Positions 20,306-32,170 of a stretch of DNA of 64,000 nucleotides are shown piece by piece; the stretch's first letter is position 1; each line of letters starts with the position of its first letter. The notes under the pieces are model-generated. The model was not told the origin of the DNA. It made no database searches and worked only from the letters and a program-made list of their open reading frames with translations. This DNA comes from Glebionis coronaria. Taxonomy: Eukaryota; Streptophyta; Magnoliopsida; Asterales; Asteraceae. Location of the stretch: NCBI GenBank assembly GCA_025667525.1, contig CM046878.1:510020274-510084273 (forward strand), given 5' to 3'. Both the position numbers and the translations under genes were made by a program.

Positions 20306-23086
20306 CCTTAGGTCGTGAAAAGCTTTCAGTAAAAGACCCAAGGGCAGAGTTGGTTGAGGCGTTGGTGTGTGAGAGAAGTGGCGTATGTTCGATTCCTGGC
20401 CACGTCCTTTTTGTAAAACAAAAAAAAAATTCTTTCTTTTTGTAAAAACACAAACCTGGTCACTTTCTACCAATAAAAACACAAGCACGACTTAAAATAA
20501 GCTAGGTTAAACCTAATTAAAAAAACGTGCTCAGATATTGAAGATGCTACAGTAGCAAAATTGACAGTGGATAGAAAATGCTTGGTCAGTGGATGCTCTA
20601 TTCCTACTGATGCTCACAGGTCTGAGCACGTTATTGCTTGTAACTACTTGGTTACTTGGTTTTAACTGGACAAATGGGCACCCCTACACTCAGTGGAGTG
20701 TAGGGAGTCTAGCTAATCAACAAAAACAACAGGTAGCTCACAAGAATCACACAAATAACACCCTAATTCAGTCACTGATATGAATGGTATGGGTCTGTGC
20801 ACTAGGTCTGGTTTGTTTGGCAATATGGTGAGATTTAAGACCATCAATCTAACTCCCTAGCATACCATAATCAACAACAATGACCTACAATCCTAACTTA
20901 CCCTATAATCTGTCTGGTTACCAAGATTTGAGAATTAACACACAAAATTAAGCTAGCTTACCTACTGAACGATTGGACTAGTTTTCACCAAATAAATAAC
21001 TTGCAAACTGATCTAAATCCTACCAAACATAAATAAGAACACTAAAATAACCTAAGATTACTAAGTTGAGTATGTTTAGGCAGTTCTCAAACAAAAAGTG
21101 TGTCAAGCTTTTCCTCAAAACCCAAATCTAAACACCCCTTCAAATCTGTAAATTGAATTTTAACAAAGACTTTTTAAACAAACTTACTCAAAAATTATTC
21201 ATCATTAAACTAACATGTATTAAAAACACGAGGGAGCATAAACAAGCACTTATACTAGCATAGAACAGCTTGGATACAAATCATCACAAATTCACCTAAA
21301 ACATTCAAAATACTACCTTAGAAGGTTCAAGCCATACCTGGGCTGATGCCTTTTCCAAGGAGGTGTTCAATGGAGTGGTGAGCTCATGAAAAATGTGTAG
21401 AGAATCCCAGTTGTTGGAATCCACAAGGGACCCGTGGCAAATATATCTTCATAACTGAATAACAAAGAAAATGAAATGGGATGAATGATTTTTCTTGATG
21501 CCTTTTGTTCTTGCACAAAACCACCAAACCAAGAAACAAATACAAGTTCAAATAAGTACCCACTAAGTTGTTTGTAAAGCAGCTTATGGGTGGCTTATTT
21601 GAACAGTAAGCGTAAGGAATAAAAAAAAGATAGAACTGATTTCTGAAAATCCTTTTAACCTAACTTGAAACACTTGAAACTCCACTTTTAATCACAAATC
21701 TGAAAACTCCAATAGAAACCAACAAGTTTTAATCTCAAAAATGAAACCAAAATATAAATTCCACTTTCACTTCCTTTATATTTTGGATTCAGATTTCTAA
21801 AAAAACTTTGAAACAGAAAGATATTTGATAAATATGTAACCCAATTGCACAAAAATGAATTTATACTACAAAAACAGTAAAATGGAACACAACTTTTTGC
21901 ATAAATTTAATCTTTCATTTTCATTAATAAACTAAAATTTTTACAAAAAGACTGGAACAAAAAGCTAAACCACAAGTCGGGTTGCTTTTATACTAAACAA
22001 TAGAAGGTCCTAGAATCTAGAATAAAATATTACAAAGATGTAAAACCCTAAACCCTAATTGCTGAAATTCCAGGAATGCCCTTGGATTTTTGACTTGATT
22101 CTTGGTCAAAAACAACTCCATGTGATGCCAGGCTGTGATAAGTGATCAAGGTCGTTCTTTGGAGTCTTTGGGAACACGAAATGCACTTGGAACGTGGATT
22201 GGTATGCAAGATTCGTTCTTTGCCCAAATAAGTGAAGCAGGGGACATACGTGGTGCCTCTTCTGGTCCATGGGTGAGGGAAAAAGTGAGTGGGATTTGTT
22301 TAGGGTGGGATGAATCAAGTTTCTGGATGATTTGGCTGGTTAATTTTTGGTAATGAAGATAAACCCAATTAGGGTTTATGGTGTTTTTCTAGGTTAATAT
22401 GGGTTGCTTTAATCCGGATTAGAGGTGGTTTAAGTATTTCCCACCATTTTTAGTATATTAAAACCGTTTAAAACTGATTTAATAAAATAAAAAGAGTTTA
22501 GTGGTGGGATCCGACGTGGGATGGGTGACTGGGCAAGTTGGGTGAGATGTCAGATGGTGAGTGGAGGATGGAGTTTATGTGTCTGTCCCAAATGCCCCTC
22601 CAATTTTCTTTCTCTTGTCATTTAACTTCAGACAGCCAAAAACTATATAACCCTTTGTTAACAAAGTTTGTTTTTTTAGACTTTGGCCACCAAAACTTTT
22701 CCAAACATGTTCCAAGGGCTTGTTGTGTATTTTGATCATTCTTTAAGGGTAAATCATGTATAATCTCACCATTACCCAATGTTTAATTTTGAGTTTTACA
22801 AGGGTTTAAAATGACAAGTCTTCAAAAGATGAGGGACCAATCTTGCCAATCTTCAAAACTTCAAGAACCATTTTGGAAATTCATGATTTGGGTCCGGTTC
22901 TTCGTGCGGCTTCGTTTCCCGTGTTCGTTTTTGCTTCATTCTTGTGATCTTTAGTTGATTTCACAATATCCGTACCTAAAATACACAATGAACAAACACA
23001 AACACATTTTTGGGTATTTTGATGATATTTTAAGTGTTTTAAGCCCGATTTGGACGATGAGACTATGTATAATTGCAGTCTTATCA
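20306..23086 (-). repeat. NA-1 LTR, missing the first ~1.25 kb
   Basis: Aligns to the NA-2 LTR from about position 55313 onward (shared TCAGTAAAAGACCCAAGGGC) to the right end TCTTATCA before the PPT. It resembles NA-2 more than the Athila-1 LTR. Holds a tRNA-like A/B-box segment near 20333-20425, the perfect mid-LTR hairpin at 20682-20705, and the terminal inverted repeat at 23056-23085. ORFs within it have no recognisable content. Confidence 0.75.
20682..20705 (-). promoter_or_regulatory. Mid-LTR 24-nt hairpin, NA-1 copy
   Basis: Arms CCCTACACTC and GAGTGTAGGG pair perfectly (10 pairs) around AGTG. Flanked by GGCAC on the left and AGTC on the right, as in the other copies. Confidence 0.65.
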
Positions 23087-24968
23087 CCCCCCATACAAAA
23101 CCATTGTCGTTCCCTCACGCAATGCTAGAATTAAGTATCGTAGCACTTACAAAATTCATTTTTATGTGACATTTATTGAAAACGTAAACTTTAATAAACT
23201 ACTACACGTGTTTTAGATATAATGTATTATTTTCATCATGATTAAGTGACTTTTAGGATCATAGAATAAGAACAGGTGAATGCCTCATAGAGAAAAGTTC
23301 GTCATCCTTGATTTTCACCCAATTCCATGCTAAGCGTGTAACAAGATCATTGTCATCATAAGATAGCAACACGATCATTACTCATTAGTGTTAATTACAT
23401 ACCTAAACTCCATTATTCCTAATTGGTATCTCTTATATTTTATTTTATCTTAATGATCACGAGGATACATCATTGACTTATGCGTGAATAGAGACTAAGT
23501 CCAAAAATAGAGTCTTAACGGTGTAACCTAAATCATTAAATTAATAATTCATCCTAATAGACAACGATGTCAAAAAATTAAGTCAACAAAAAGGATCGAT
23601 AAACACGTTTTTAGAACGGTTTTGAACATGAGACTTATTACCATGACTTTTATTATCCTCCTTATCATCGGTGGTTATATTATCTTGGTTTACCTCAATC
23701 TTTTATTCAACTTCGCCATGAAGCTTTTATTATGACTTCGGTCTTGCCCTTGTCTTTTATTATCCTCCATCATCGGTGGTTTTATTATGACTTGACTTAT
23801 ATCCTCACGCTAAAGCGAATTTCGGATCTTTAAGGCTTCAAATATTAAGGCTTGATTCACTTTCAATTTTGCATAGATTTTTCGGCCTTGTGAGCTTCAA
23901 TTTTTTTCTTGATTTAGGTTAGCACTTGAAATCTTGTTATTGGGTGAAGCCTTTGATTATTCAGGTGCCAATACTTCAAAACCGTGACGTTGGCGAATCC
24001 TCAATTTTTTCCCAATTTGATTACATGGAAGCTACTAAAACAAATTAGAAACCAACAATAGAGACTAAACCGTTAAATCAATATTTATTTACAATTTATT
24101 TATATAAAAGCGTGGGGAGAATAAGCAATAATTACTACACATAAGATCGTGAAAGATTACGTAACTTATAAATAACTCTATCATTGCTCGTCCTCATTTA
24201 AGAGACTTAGCCTAATTAAAGTTAAGGAATCGAAGCTAAGTGCTCAACACGCACGGCCGAGTAAAAAATTACTACTATTCTCACCATAAGAAAACCTACA
24301 TTCTTGTCTTAAACACTTACGAAAAATACAAAAAAAAATTAAAATTTGGCCATTTTTAGCCTTATTTTGCAACAAAACGAGAACAAAACGATGAAAATTG
24401 GATTGCGTGGTGACGTAAGCAAGGTGAAGTATCTACTCACCCCCATACTAAAACTAAACATTGTCCTCAATGTTTCGAGTCTAAGGGTGAAACACCCCCA
24501 TACTAGAGACGTAGTCGAATGCTTAATCTCGAGCATGGAAAGGGTAAAACGAATAACCTAAAAGCCGTTTATGAATTATGCTATTAAGATAAACGTTAGA
24601 AAATAAAAGGATATCATCGTATATCGGAATCTTCAAAGGCAATGATCAAAGCTCGAGTGATACGTAAAACGAACACGAGAGGCTTCAATGATGACGATGA
24701 ACCTAATGAATCTCAATCACAAACAACCACGGAACAAAGGTTGGAAGAGCACAAGTCCCCTCGTTACGTTAACTACGAAAGCGATAATATTTACAAGGAT
24801 AAACATGGGAACTCCCCCACGAGGCACCTCGTTTTTTATAACCGAGTCAAGAGCTCGACTCGAATCCCCATAAATGTGATCATTTAGGGATTATCATGGT
24901 ATGCTCATTTTTGTTGGGGCTTACATGATAAAAATGGCCAAAGCAACCGGTACTAAGGACTAAGTCCT
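23087..24968 (-). other. NA-1 PPT and post-coding region
   Basis: Counterpart of 12369-14156. PPT reverse complement at 23087-23095; further purine-tract copies at 24440-24450 and 24494-24505; perfect hairpin AAACATTG-TCCT-CAATGTTT at 24456-24475. Repeated TTTTATTAT words with short hairpins at 23640-23800. A + strand ORF, 24642-24887, is antisense to the element and resembles one at 59370-59750. Confidence 0.65.
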
Positions 24969-25455
24969 TTAATGATGCAAAATACCGGGATCGAAGATGG
25001 CGTCTTCGTTTTTGGATGAAAGACGAAACAACACTACTTCAACACGAAACGTCCCAAATGGACAAAAGAAAAGAGATAAGAATTTGAAAGGTGGGGCAAT
25101 GGGTGGGACAACACAATGAGCTACTCGAGGTAGACTCACACCTAGCAAATAGATAATTTTTCCATTTATTGCATCGGTGGAAGACCGAGATTTCCCTTTA
25201 CAAGCAATTCTGGGATCAAAGCTCTCGTCCTCGGTGGAGAAATGTGAGGAAATATAAGGGGCTTCCCCCACACTAAATCCACATGAAGCATCGTCAAAAA
25301 GAGTAGACGAACTCGTAGCACTCAAACAACGTAGTGATGACGGAGTTAGACATGTAGAAAATTCATTTAAATCAAATTTAAAATCTTTTCCTTTTTCGTC
25401 GTTTTTAACTCTCTATGAAAACCCGATTTTATAATGTCAAAAATATTTGGCGTTT
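24969..25455 (-). pseudogene. NA-1 C-terminal domain (RSSTDAINGK domain)
   Basis: 25325-24969 reads FDDASCGFSVGEAPY, FSTEDESFDPRIACKGKS, RSSTDAINGK, SLPRVAH, a hydrophobic stretch (PPFKFLSLFFCPFG) and VEVVLFRLSSKNEDAIFDPG. The same order of blocks closes the NA-2 ORF. The stretch from 25455 to 25326 matches NA-2 in several frames (DEKGKDFKFDLNEFST) but contains stops, and the frame differs from 26973-25456. I do not recognise the domain; its hydrophobic tail would suit an envelope-like or membrane-associated remnant. It occupies the place where Athila-1 has RT. Confidence 0.6.
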
Positions 25456-27023
25456 CTAAGACGACATTAGTCGCGCTAAAATTCTCGCATTTAAGTTATT
25501 GGTGGGAGGGGGTGGGTTGTACAAACTCTCAAAACGATGATCGATAAAGAACACCGCCCCCTCGGGGTCTACATATTCATAATCCTTATGAACGTCGATC
25601 TCTTCTATTTCTTCATCGTAGATAGGCTTGTCAAACCAAGGTTTGTCATTCCCCTCGTTAATGATTTTAGAAACTCTCTCGAAAAGATCGCGATCAAGTA
25701 CGAAACCATCATTCTTTTGTGGGGATCGTTGATAAGTTAGATCCTCACGAATGTGGTAAACGTCATTCTCATTTGAGGAGCGTTGATTAGGTAGCTCCTT
25801 CAGAATTGGATCGCGATCAAGCACGTTAGTTGGTTCGTCATCATGAAAAGTTAGACGTTCGGACTCATCAAGTTCGGCCTCGACGTTGGAAAAATCGACC
25901 TCACTCGTAGGTGGTAGTGGAGGTAAAAGAGATAGCTCTCGTTTGATTATTTCCTCGATCTCGGGATCGAATACGAAATCATCATACTCACCACATGTTG
26001 AACTCATAGGATAATCAAATATCGCTCGTGGATTATTGAGTATGTGATCAATTTCGGCAAAATCGTTCTCATTTTCCTCGTCAAAGAAAGTATCGATGTG
26101 AGAACTCACAACCATGGTCTTACAAGTCAAGTGACTACGCTTAGGTGACCTTTCTATGATGATTGGATCGAGATTGATAAAACCTTTAGCCTCAACGGAT
26201 TTTGGGCTAGATAATGGTGGCACTTCAAAAGATTTAGAAGTCGAAGCCTCAAAGACGTGGTCCTTCGAAGGTGGTGAAGACGAGTCCATTTTGGTCATTG
26301 TCGTGATGGCACCAACGTCTCCCTTCGGAATTTTTTGTTCACTTGTTTCACCGAATAGATCGCATAAAGATTTTTCATCCATAAATTTACGAATACCCTT
26401 TTGAATTAAGTAAACGTATTCTTTGTCGTTAAAATCGTTATCTTTAAAACCGTTAATTTTAATTCTTTCAAAACAAGCGTCAAGCCTCATATTTTCCGCT
26501 AAAGTTAACATTTTGAAATCATTAGAATTTGAAGCTTCGGTTTTTTCAAGATCATTTGAAATTTGGGATCTACTCGTGAAAAAGTCCATTTTCTCCTCCC
26601 CATACGACATAGTTAATTTTCCACCGTGAACGTCGATTACGGCTCGAGCCGTAGAGAAAAAGGGACGACCTAAAATAATGGGACATTTAGGATCGCACTC
26701 ATAATCGGAAATGACAAAATCTGCGGGAAAAATAAACGTTCCTATTTTGACGTAGACATCCTCGGCTATACCAATTGGTTTGAGTGGTGTACAATTTACA
26801 AGCTCGATAGTCATGTTTGTGGGGGTAAGGCAAGGCAATCTCATCAATTTCCAAAGAGAATGAGGCATGAGATTGATGCTAGCACCTAAGTCGGCAAGTG
26901 CTAAACATCCCTCAATCTCGGAAAAATCACAAGGTAGTAGAAATAGGCCCGGATCTTCTTCCTTTCTCGGCATACGCCTTTTAGGCTTTTGTAGAAGAAT
27001 CGAAGCACATGTTTCTTCAAGGG
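25456..27023 (-). pseudogene. NA-1 aspartic protease with long acidic linker
   Basis: Open for 505 codons from 26973. The retropepsin site ADLGASINLMP is near residue 28, followed by GIAEDVYVKIGTF and the flap-side CPIILGRPFFSTARAVIDVHGG. After about residue 110 the sequence is a long acidic, Pro/Ser-rich linker (EIEEIIKRELSLLPPLPP, DEEIEEIDVHKDYEYVDPEG) that ends in EYVDPxGxVFFxDxRFE, a block shared with NA-2. Codons 5' of the start match gag's C-terminus in another frame, so one frameshift lies near 27000. No RT motif is present anywhere downstream. Confidence 0.82.
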
Positions 27024-28766
27024 TTACTTCGTAAGGTCGATGAAGCTCTCTTTTTGAACCGTGGATGGAATTTGAGGTACATAAGGGTGTGCACTCCTTT
27101 CCTTTGTTTCCACGTACATTCCCTCGACTTTAGAACATGAAGGCGTTTGTGAAGTCGAGGGTCGAGATGAAGTAACAACTCTAAAACCGCTAAGGTTTGG
27201 GGAAATCGAACGACCTTTTCCAATAGACGTTGTGGCGAACTTACATTGTTCTTTCGGATGAGCAACGGTGTCACTAGGTAACGAACTCGATGATACACCG
27301 TTAGCCTTGTTCATAATGGCCGAAAACATCTTTTTTATGTCGATTTGTCCTTGTTTAATTTTAGTATTTTGATTCCTCAACGTCGTGGAAAACTCGTTTT
27401 TCAAAGTACTGATTTCTCCCTCTAATCGTCTCATATTAGCCTCATTCGTTTTCATGTCATTTTTAAAATCGTTTGAACAACTATTTTGATTTGAATTAAA
27501 TTTTTCTTAGTTTTGATTGTTTCTTTGAAAATTCCCTTGATTGTTGTTGTTCGAAAAATTCGAGTTTTGGTTATTATCTCGGTTTTGCCAATTTAAATTT
27601 CGACCTTGATTATAACCTTGATTTTGAAATTTTCCTTGTTGATTTCCTTGAAAATTATTACGATTTTGATTCGAAAAATTGTTGCCTTGATTATAATTCG
27701 TTTGTTGCGATGGACCGGCGTTATTTTTATTTTGATTTAAAAAATTGTTGTTTAACGCGTTTATGTTTGATCTTTGGCCATCCGTAGCCACACACTCGTA
27801 ATAATTATGAGGTCCACCGCAAAACGTACACGAAACCTCAACCGCTTTCACCGTAGCAGGAGCGTCCTTCTTTTGCATTTCGATGAGAAAAGACGTAAAC
27901 ACATTCGTCAATTTATCGACTTTCGCATTAACTCTGTCAATATCGCAATTAGAATTACTAACGTTGGCGAAATTGGCAACACTCAGTGTGCTACGGAGTT
28001 GGAAGACCTTGGATCGATTTTCGATAATCATCAAAGCGTCTTTCAAAGTTTTACACAAAAAGTTGCCACCGGTGGCGGAATTCAACGAATATTGTTCTTG
28101 AAAACTAAGACCGTTGTAAAACGTATCGATTTGGTGCAACTCAGAAAAGCCGTGGTGAGGACATTGCCTAAGCAATTCCTTAAAACGATCTCGCGCGTCT
28201 CTAAACGATTCATTCGGTTTTTGTTCAAATCTCGTAATCTCGTTTTTGAAAAACGTCGTCTTAGACGGCGGGAAAAAATGATTAACGAATTTGGAGACGA
28301 GATCCTTCCACTTAATTATGGAGTTAGGTGGCTCTTTCTCGTACCAATCCTTGGCGGCACCATCGAGCGAGTATGGAAAAATCATAAGCTTGACGACATC
28401 GGTGTCGACGTTCTTAAACTTGCTCGTGGCTAAAAGACGATCGAAATTTCGAATGTGATCGTGAGGATTATCGACTTCACGACCTCAAAACTTCGTAGCT
28501 TGGATTAACGAAAGCATTCCGGTCTTAATCTCAAAATTCTCTGCTTCGATAGCGGGAATTACGATCGCCTCTCCATAACCCTCGGTGGGTGCTTGGAGCA
28601 ATTCCATCATCGTACGATTCTCGGCCATCTCATCTACGGTTTCTTCAACAACGATATTAGGAACGTCGGTTTCTAAATCTCGTCTACGTCGTCAATTCCT
28701 TCGATTATGATTGCATCGATTCGAAGCGTCGCTAGAATTAGAATAACCCTTCGATCGAGTGCGCAT
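27024..28766 (-). pseudogene. NA-1 gag
   Basis: Start Met at 28766 (MRTRSKG). Stops near 28709 and 28486, both TGA where relatives have Arg (CGA to TGA). Then 28385-27507 is open: FPYSLDGAAKDWYEKEPPNS, NESFRDARDRFKELL and the knuckle CTFCGGPHNYYEC (C-x2-C-x3-H-x4-C), followed by a strongly Asn/Gln-rich tail. A stop at 27507-27509 splits it from 27455-27024, a coiled-coil region (GEISTLKNEFSTTLRNQN) and the gag-protease linker. Same architecture as Athila-1 gag, but clearly diverged. Gag from such elements can package the RNA but not copy it. Confidence 0.85.
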
Positions 28767-29190
28767 GCACTAACGTAGAATGGGGGTAGCAACGAAGATT
28801 CTTTTTGGGTTTTTACGATTTTTCAATTTTTTTGGTTTTTGATTGTTTTTAAATTTTTTTATTGGATTTTTTTTTGTGTATTACGTAGACAAAAATCTAC
28901 AAATCTCTCCTCGAATCGATTTTCTCGATTAAAGGGGCCTCAAGGAATGAAAACGATCACGTAGAGTGAATGCTTTCGATGACTTTAGAACGTTGGTGGA
29001 TCACCAAAATGTTCAAGAGGGTTTCATCTTGAAAACAAGCAAATATATATGATACGTAGATAATAATTGGGAGGAAAACCCTCGATTAGCCCTCTTTCTC
29101 AAAACACGCACAAGCAAGCGGGGGAAACTAGGCGGCGCGAAGAACTTAAGAGCCTTTTTCCCTTAGGTCGTGAAATACAACCGCCTTATA
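28767..29190 (-). promoter_or_regulatory. NA-1 leader
   Basis: Aligns with the Athila-1 leader through TAGGTCGTGAAA at about 29170-29181. Includes the hairpin at 28988-29014 with 10 Watson-Crick pairs plus one wobble. The U5 end and PBS are not visible; sequence right of 29181 does not match the LTR. Confidence 0.6.
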
Positions 29191-29441
29191 CCCACCTTAT
29201 AGTTTGTGTTAATCAAAATTAAGCCTCACGAAAATAATTATCTATTTTGCCTTTAATTTTTTGCTTTAAATTCGAATACAATAATTGAGTGATGAAATCC
29301 CAATTAAGGTTGCGTTTTCACGCTTTTGGAGATATATTGTAAATTTATTGTGATACGTATACAATATAGTAATATTATTCACAAAGAAAACGATAAAAAC
29401 AATAATGGTATATCTACAATATAGTAAAAGATTTTTTTGGT
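29191..29441. other. Unassigned AT-rich stretch
   Basis: About 250 bases between the NA-1 leader and the Helitron fragment. No ORF, LTR edge or repeat recognised. TATACAATATAG words recur (29358-29372 and 29407-29425). Confidence 0.3.
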
Positions 29442-30049
29442 GTGTTTAGTTTAGGAAAACTAAACACAGTTGCATACAATAGTGCGGATGAAATATGTAA
29501 AGAATCGACCGATACTCTAGATCAACACAGCCTATACCCTATTGAATTTTTGAATTCGTTAAACTTTTCAGGTATGCCTCCACACGCTCTTGAACTAAAA
29601 AGGGAATTACCTATCATGCTTTTGCGAAATATCAACCCAACCAAAGGACTTTGCAATGGGACTAGATTGCTTATCACAGATCTTGGTCAGTGTTTTATTT
29701 ACGCTCGAATACTTACTGGATCACATGTTGGTGACGATGTCGTGATACATCGGATCATTCTCACCTCTATGGAGTCCAAGTGGTCATTTGTATTAAAGCG
29801 AAGGCAGTTGTCAGAGCATGTTATGCGATGACAATTAACAAAAGCCAAGGACAATCGCTTAATTATACAGGCCTCTATTTACCTCGGCCAGTTTTCTGTC
29901 ACGAACAGCTTTATGTTACAATCTCAAGGGTTACAAATCCGGACGGCCTAAAGATTCTCATGATCGAAGACGAAGACCCCAATATTAAAAATTGTACTAG
30001 AAATATCGTTTACAGAGAAGCTTTCAATAACCTTTTACTAACCACTTAA
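29442..30049 (+). pseudogene. Helitron Pif1-type helicase, C-terminal fragment
   Basis: Two overlapping pieces: 29442-29831 with SADEICKES, LYPIEFLNSLNFSGMPPH, LPIMLLRNINPTKGLCNGTRL and WSFVLKRRQ, then 29780-30049 with VRACYAMTINKSQGQSLNYTGLYLPRPVF and LYVTISRVTNPDGLKIL. The AMTINKSQGQS block is superfamily 1 helicase motif V/VI of plant Helitron RepHel proteins, which unwind DNA during rolling-circle transposition. A one-base frameshift near 29810 separates the pieces. The Rep nuclease and the front of the helicase are missing, and I find no CTRR-type 3' end with its hairpin nearby. A dead fragment. Confidence 0.88.
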
Positions 30050-32170
30050 GGTATCTACTTTATACATATCGTGATTGTAATAAATTGCCCAAATGACAAG
30101 TTTTACATTTGCAGCATATTATGTTACTCCTGATCAAACCATGTTAATTCTACATACTTATTACTTTATATTCAATAAGAAATCTACAATATCTAACTGG
30201 GTAAACTACCTAACAGATTATCAGGTCTAATCTAATTGTAACCCTAAATATTAAAATACTTAATTGAATTGAAAAAATAATAGATTATAAAATTTAATCG
30301 GATTGCATACCTTTTATAAACACGTTCATGTTCTAAGACGATCATTGAAGATCGTAACCAGACACCAAATTTTAAATAAGATAACTGAAATCAAACAGTT
30401 TTCGATCGATGTTAACAAAAGGTTTCCCCAGTAATATTTTTAAAAAAACCCTCCAAAAAGATAGTTTCCAAAAATGGTATATATTTTGTATGTTTGGCTG
30501 TTATTTAAAGTAAACCCAAACACTCTGTTAAATAATAACTTAGTTATTATTTCAAGTAAACCCGAACACCTATCAACTGATTTCTAACTATCAAATCCTG
30601 ATTTTTATTCAATGTCTCACTGTTCTATTTGAGATTATAAACATGTATCACATAACCTGTGTCACAACCAATTTATACGTATATGTGAACAAAATAGTAA
30701 AATACTAAACACCTAAATACGACACGGATAAAATGTATCATGTTGACGCAAACGATATGAAAACTCATATATTCAAAGGCATAAATACAAAGTAAAAATC
30801 CTGACAAATTACCTACATTGAAATCCGTAAATAAATGGAAGTAAAAAATTAGCCAAATACTTAATGGCATACAAGTTTAATATGCAGGCCTGTTACAAAT
30901 TATCGCTACCAACAAATAGCCGACCAAAAAAATAAAACAAATTTTACTGATATGTTTGAAGATAACGTATAACCAAATCATGATCCTGATGAGACAAGCG
31001 TAAAGCCAATGGACAGTTGCAGAATGATATGCTATCCACTATTGTGCAGGTAACCGCATTGGGATTCCTTAGAAGGGTGACAATTTAAATAAGCGGGACA
31101 AAGTTGCAGAAAGATAGGTGTGATAATTTTTTGAAGGTCAACTGTTATATACCTTTAGCTATTCAACAAACACGAAAAAAAATTATGTGCAGTGATCAAC
31201 TGTTAATACCAATCCCTACAAACTATATAAATTCATTCAACCATTGAGAGTCATATGCGCATTATACTATAAACATATACATCCATATGCAACCATTGTT
31301 GTCGTCCCCATGTCACTACCATTGTCGACCACACCCACTAGCAGCATTTCCTCTACAACCCTCACCTCCTTATATCTTATTAGTATGTATACAGAACAAC
31401 TACAATCTTCGACCACCACCACTGTCGCTCACTATCGTTGGTACTATTAGTGTGCCCTACAGTCATTAACCCGCGACCACCGTCAATAGTCTTGAGTCCA
31501 CCACAACATTCACAAAATAAGCACCCGAAAGCTATTTTTTGACATTAACTTGCTACTAAATGCAAGCAACAAAGCATTTAGCTGCTTGCACCGCAACATT
31601 CTAAAATATAGCAATACAACCACGAATATCCTTGATAAAAATATGTGCAGGAACACACAGAACCTTAAGGCATGCGTGAAGCTTAAGTAGCATATGATGA
31701 GCCAACATCAGTTATTGTCTTAAAAACATTTGGTGCAACTTATGGAATGACATTCATGGTCTTTTCATATTATCAACAATAGTTACTACTATTTATTCAG
31801 GAAGTTGAAATCTATAAATAACCCAAGCATATTGAATCTGATGGCATAGACCAATATGACTACAAATGACTCAATCGTTCAAAAGGTTATTCTGCCATCA
31901 AGTTTCATTGGTAAAATATCACATGTTTGTTGCAAAAAGTTTCTCAATCACCCTTCCTATCGCAACAAGAATATCAGAAATAAGATGTTGGATATCGAAG
32001 ACATATCTAAACATCAGTCTAAGTGTGTGAAAAAAACTATGTTACTAAGGAGAAATAGGCGTGTAGCCAAATGTGATAACTTTACCATCCGTGTCGTGTA
32101 ATCCTGAATCAGAAATACATGAATGAATAAAATTAATACTTCAAGGTTGGCTTATATGGGTTTAGACTAT
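30050..32170. other. Low-coding AT-rich region
   Basis: No recognisable gene. Short ORFs at 31244-31450 (Thr/Ser-rich) and 31856-32101 (KVILPSSFIGKI..., Lys/Arg-rich) match no motif I can name. Could be the non-mobile background or the interior of a large non-autonomous Helitron. Confidence 0.35.

Larger units (their letters stand above)
20306..29190 (-). mobile_element. NA-1: gag-protease-only (non-autonomous) Athila-related element
   Basis: Right to left: leader, gag, protease, long linker, C-terminal domain, post-coding region, PPT and a truncated LTR. RT, RNase H and integrase are absent; there is no space for them between protease and the C-terminal domain. Termini, PPT, post-coding region and leader match Athila-1, so an Athila-1-like element would mobilise it. 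Its 5' LTR is missing on the right, and its 3' LTR is fused to the Athila-1 leader on the left. Confidence 0.78.

Noticed and set aside
20255..20310. Canonical Athila PBS (tRNA-Asp type) near AAGCGGGGAAACGAGGCGG
   Set aside because: Only a loose resemblance on the - strand; the spacing to an LTR end cannot be shown because U5 is missing.
20380..20400. A true tRNA gene
   Set aside because: Only A/B-box-like words are present; acceptor and anticodon stems do not form.
22881..23087. Small minus-strand ORF at the LTR start, with counterparts near 12181
   Set aside because: It covers the LTR terminus and PPT junction; the similarity reflects LTR homology rather than coding.
27774..28433. 219-codon + strand ORF
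   Set aside because: Antisense of NA-1 gag; the gag motifs are on the - strand.
31244..31469. Two overlapping Ser/Thr-rich ORFs
   Set aside because: Low-complexity composition and no relatives recognised.
31856..32101. 81-codon Lys-rich ORF with a B3-like ILPSSFIG word
   Set aside because: The likeness is a single short word; too weak to call a DNA-binding domain.
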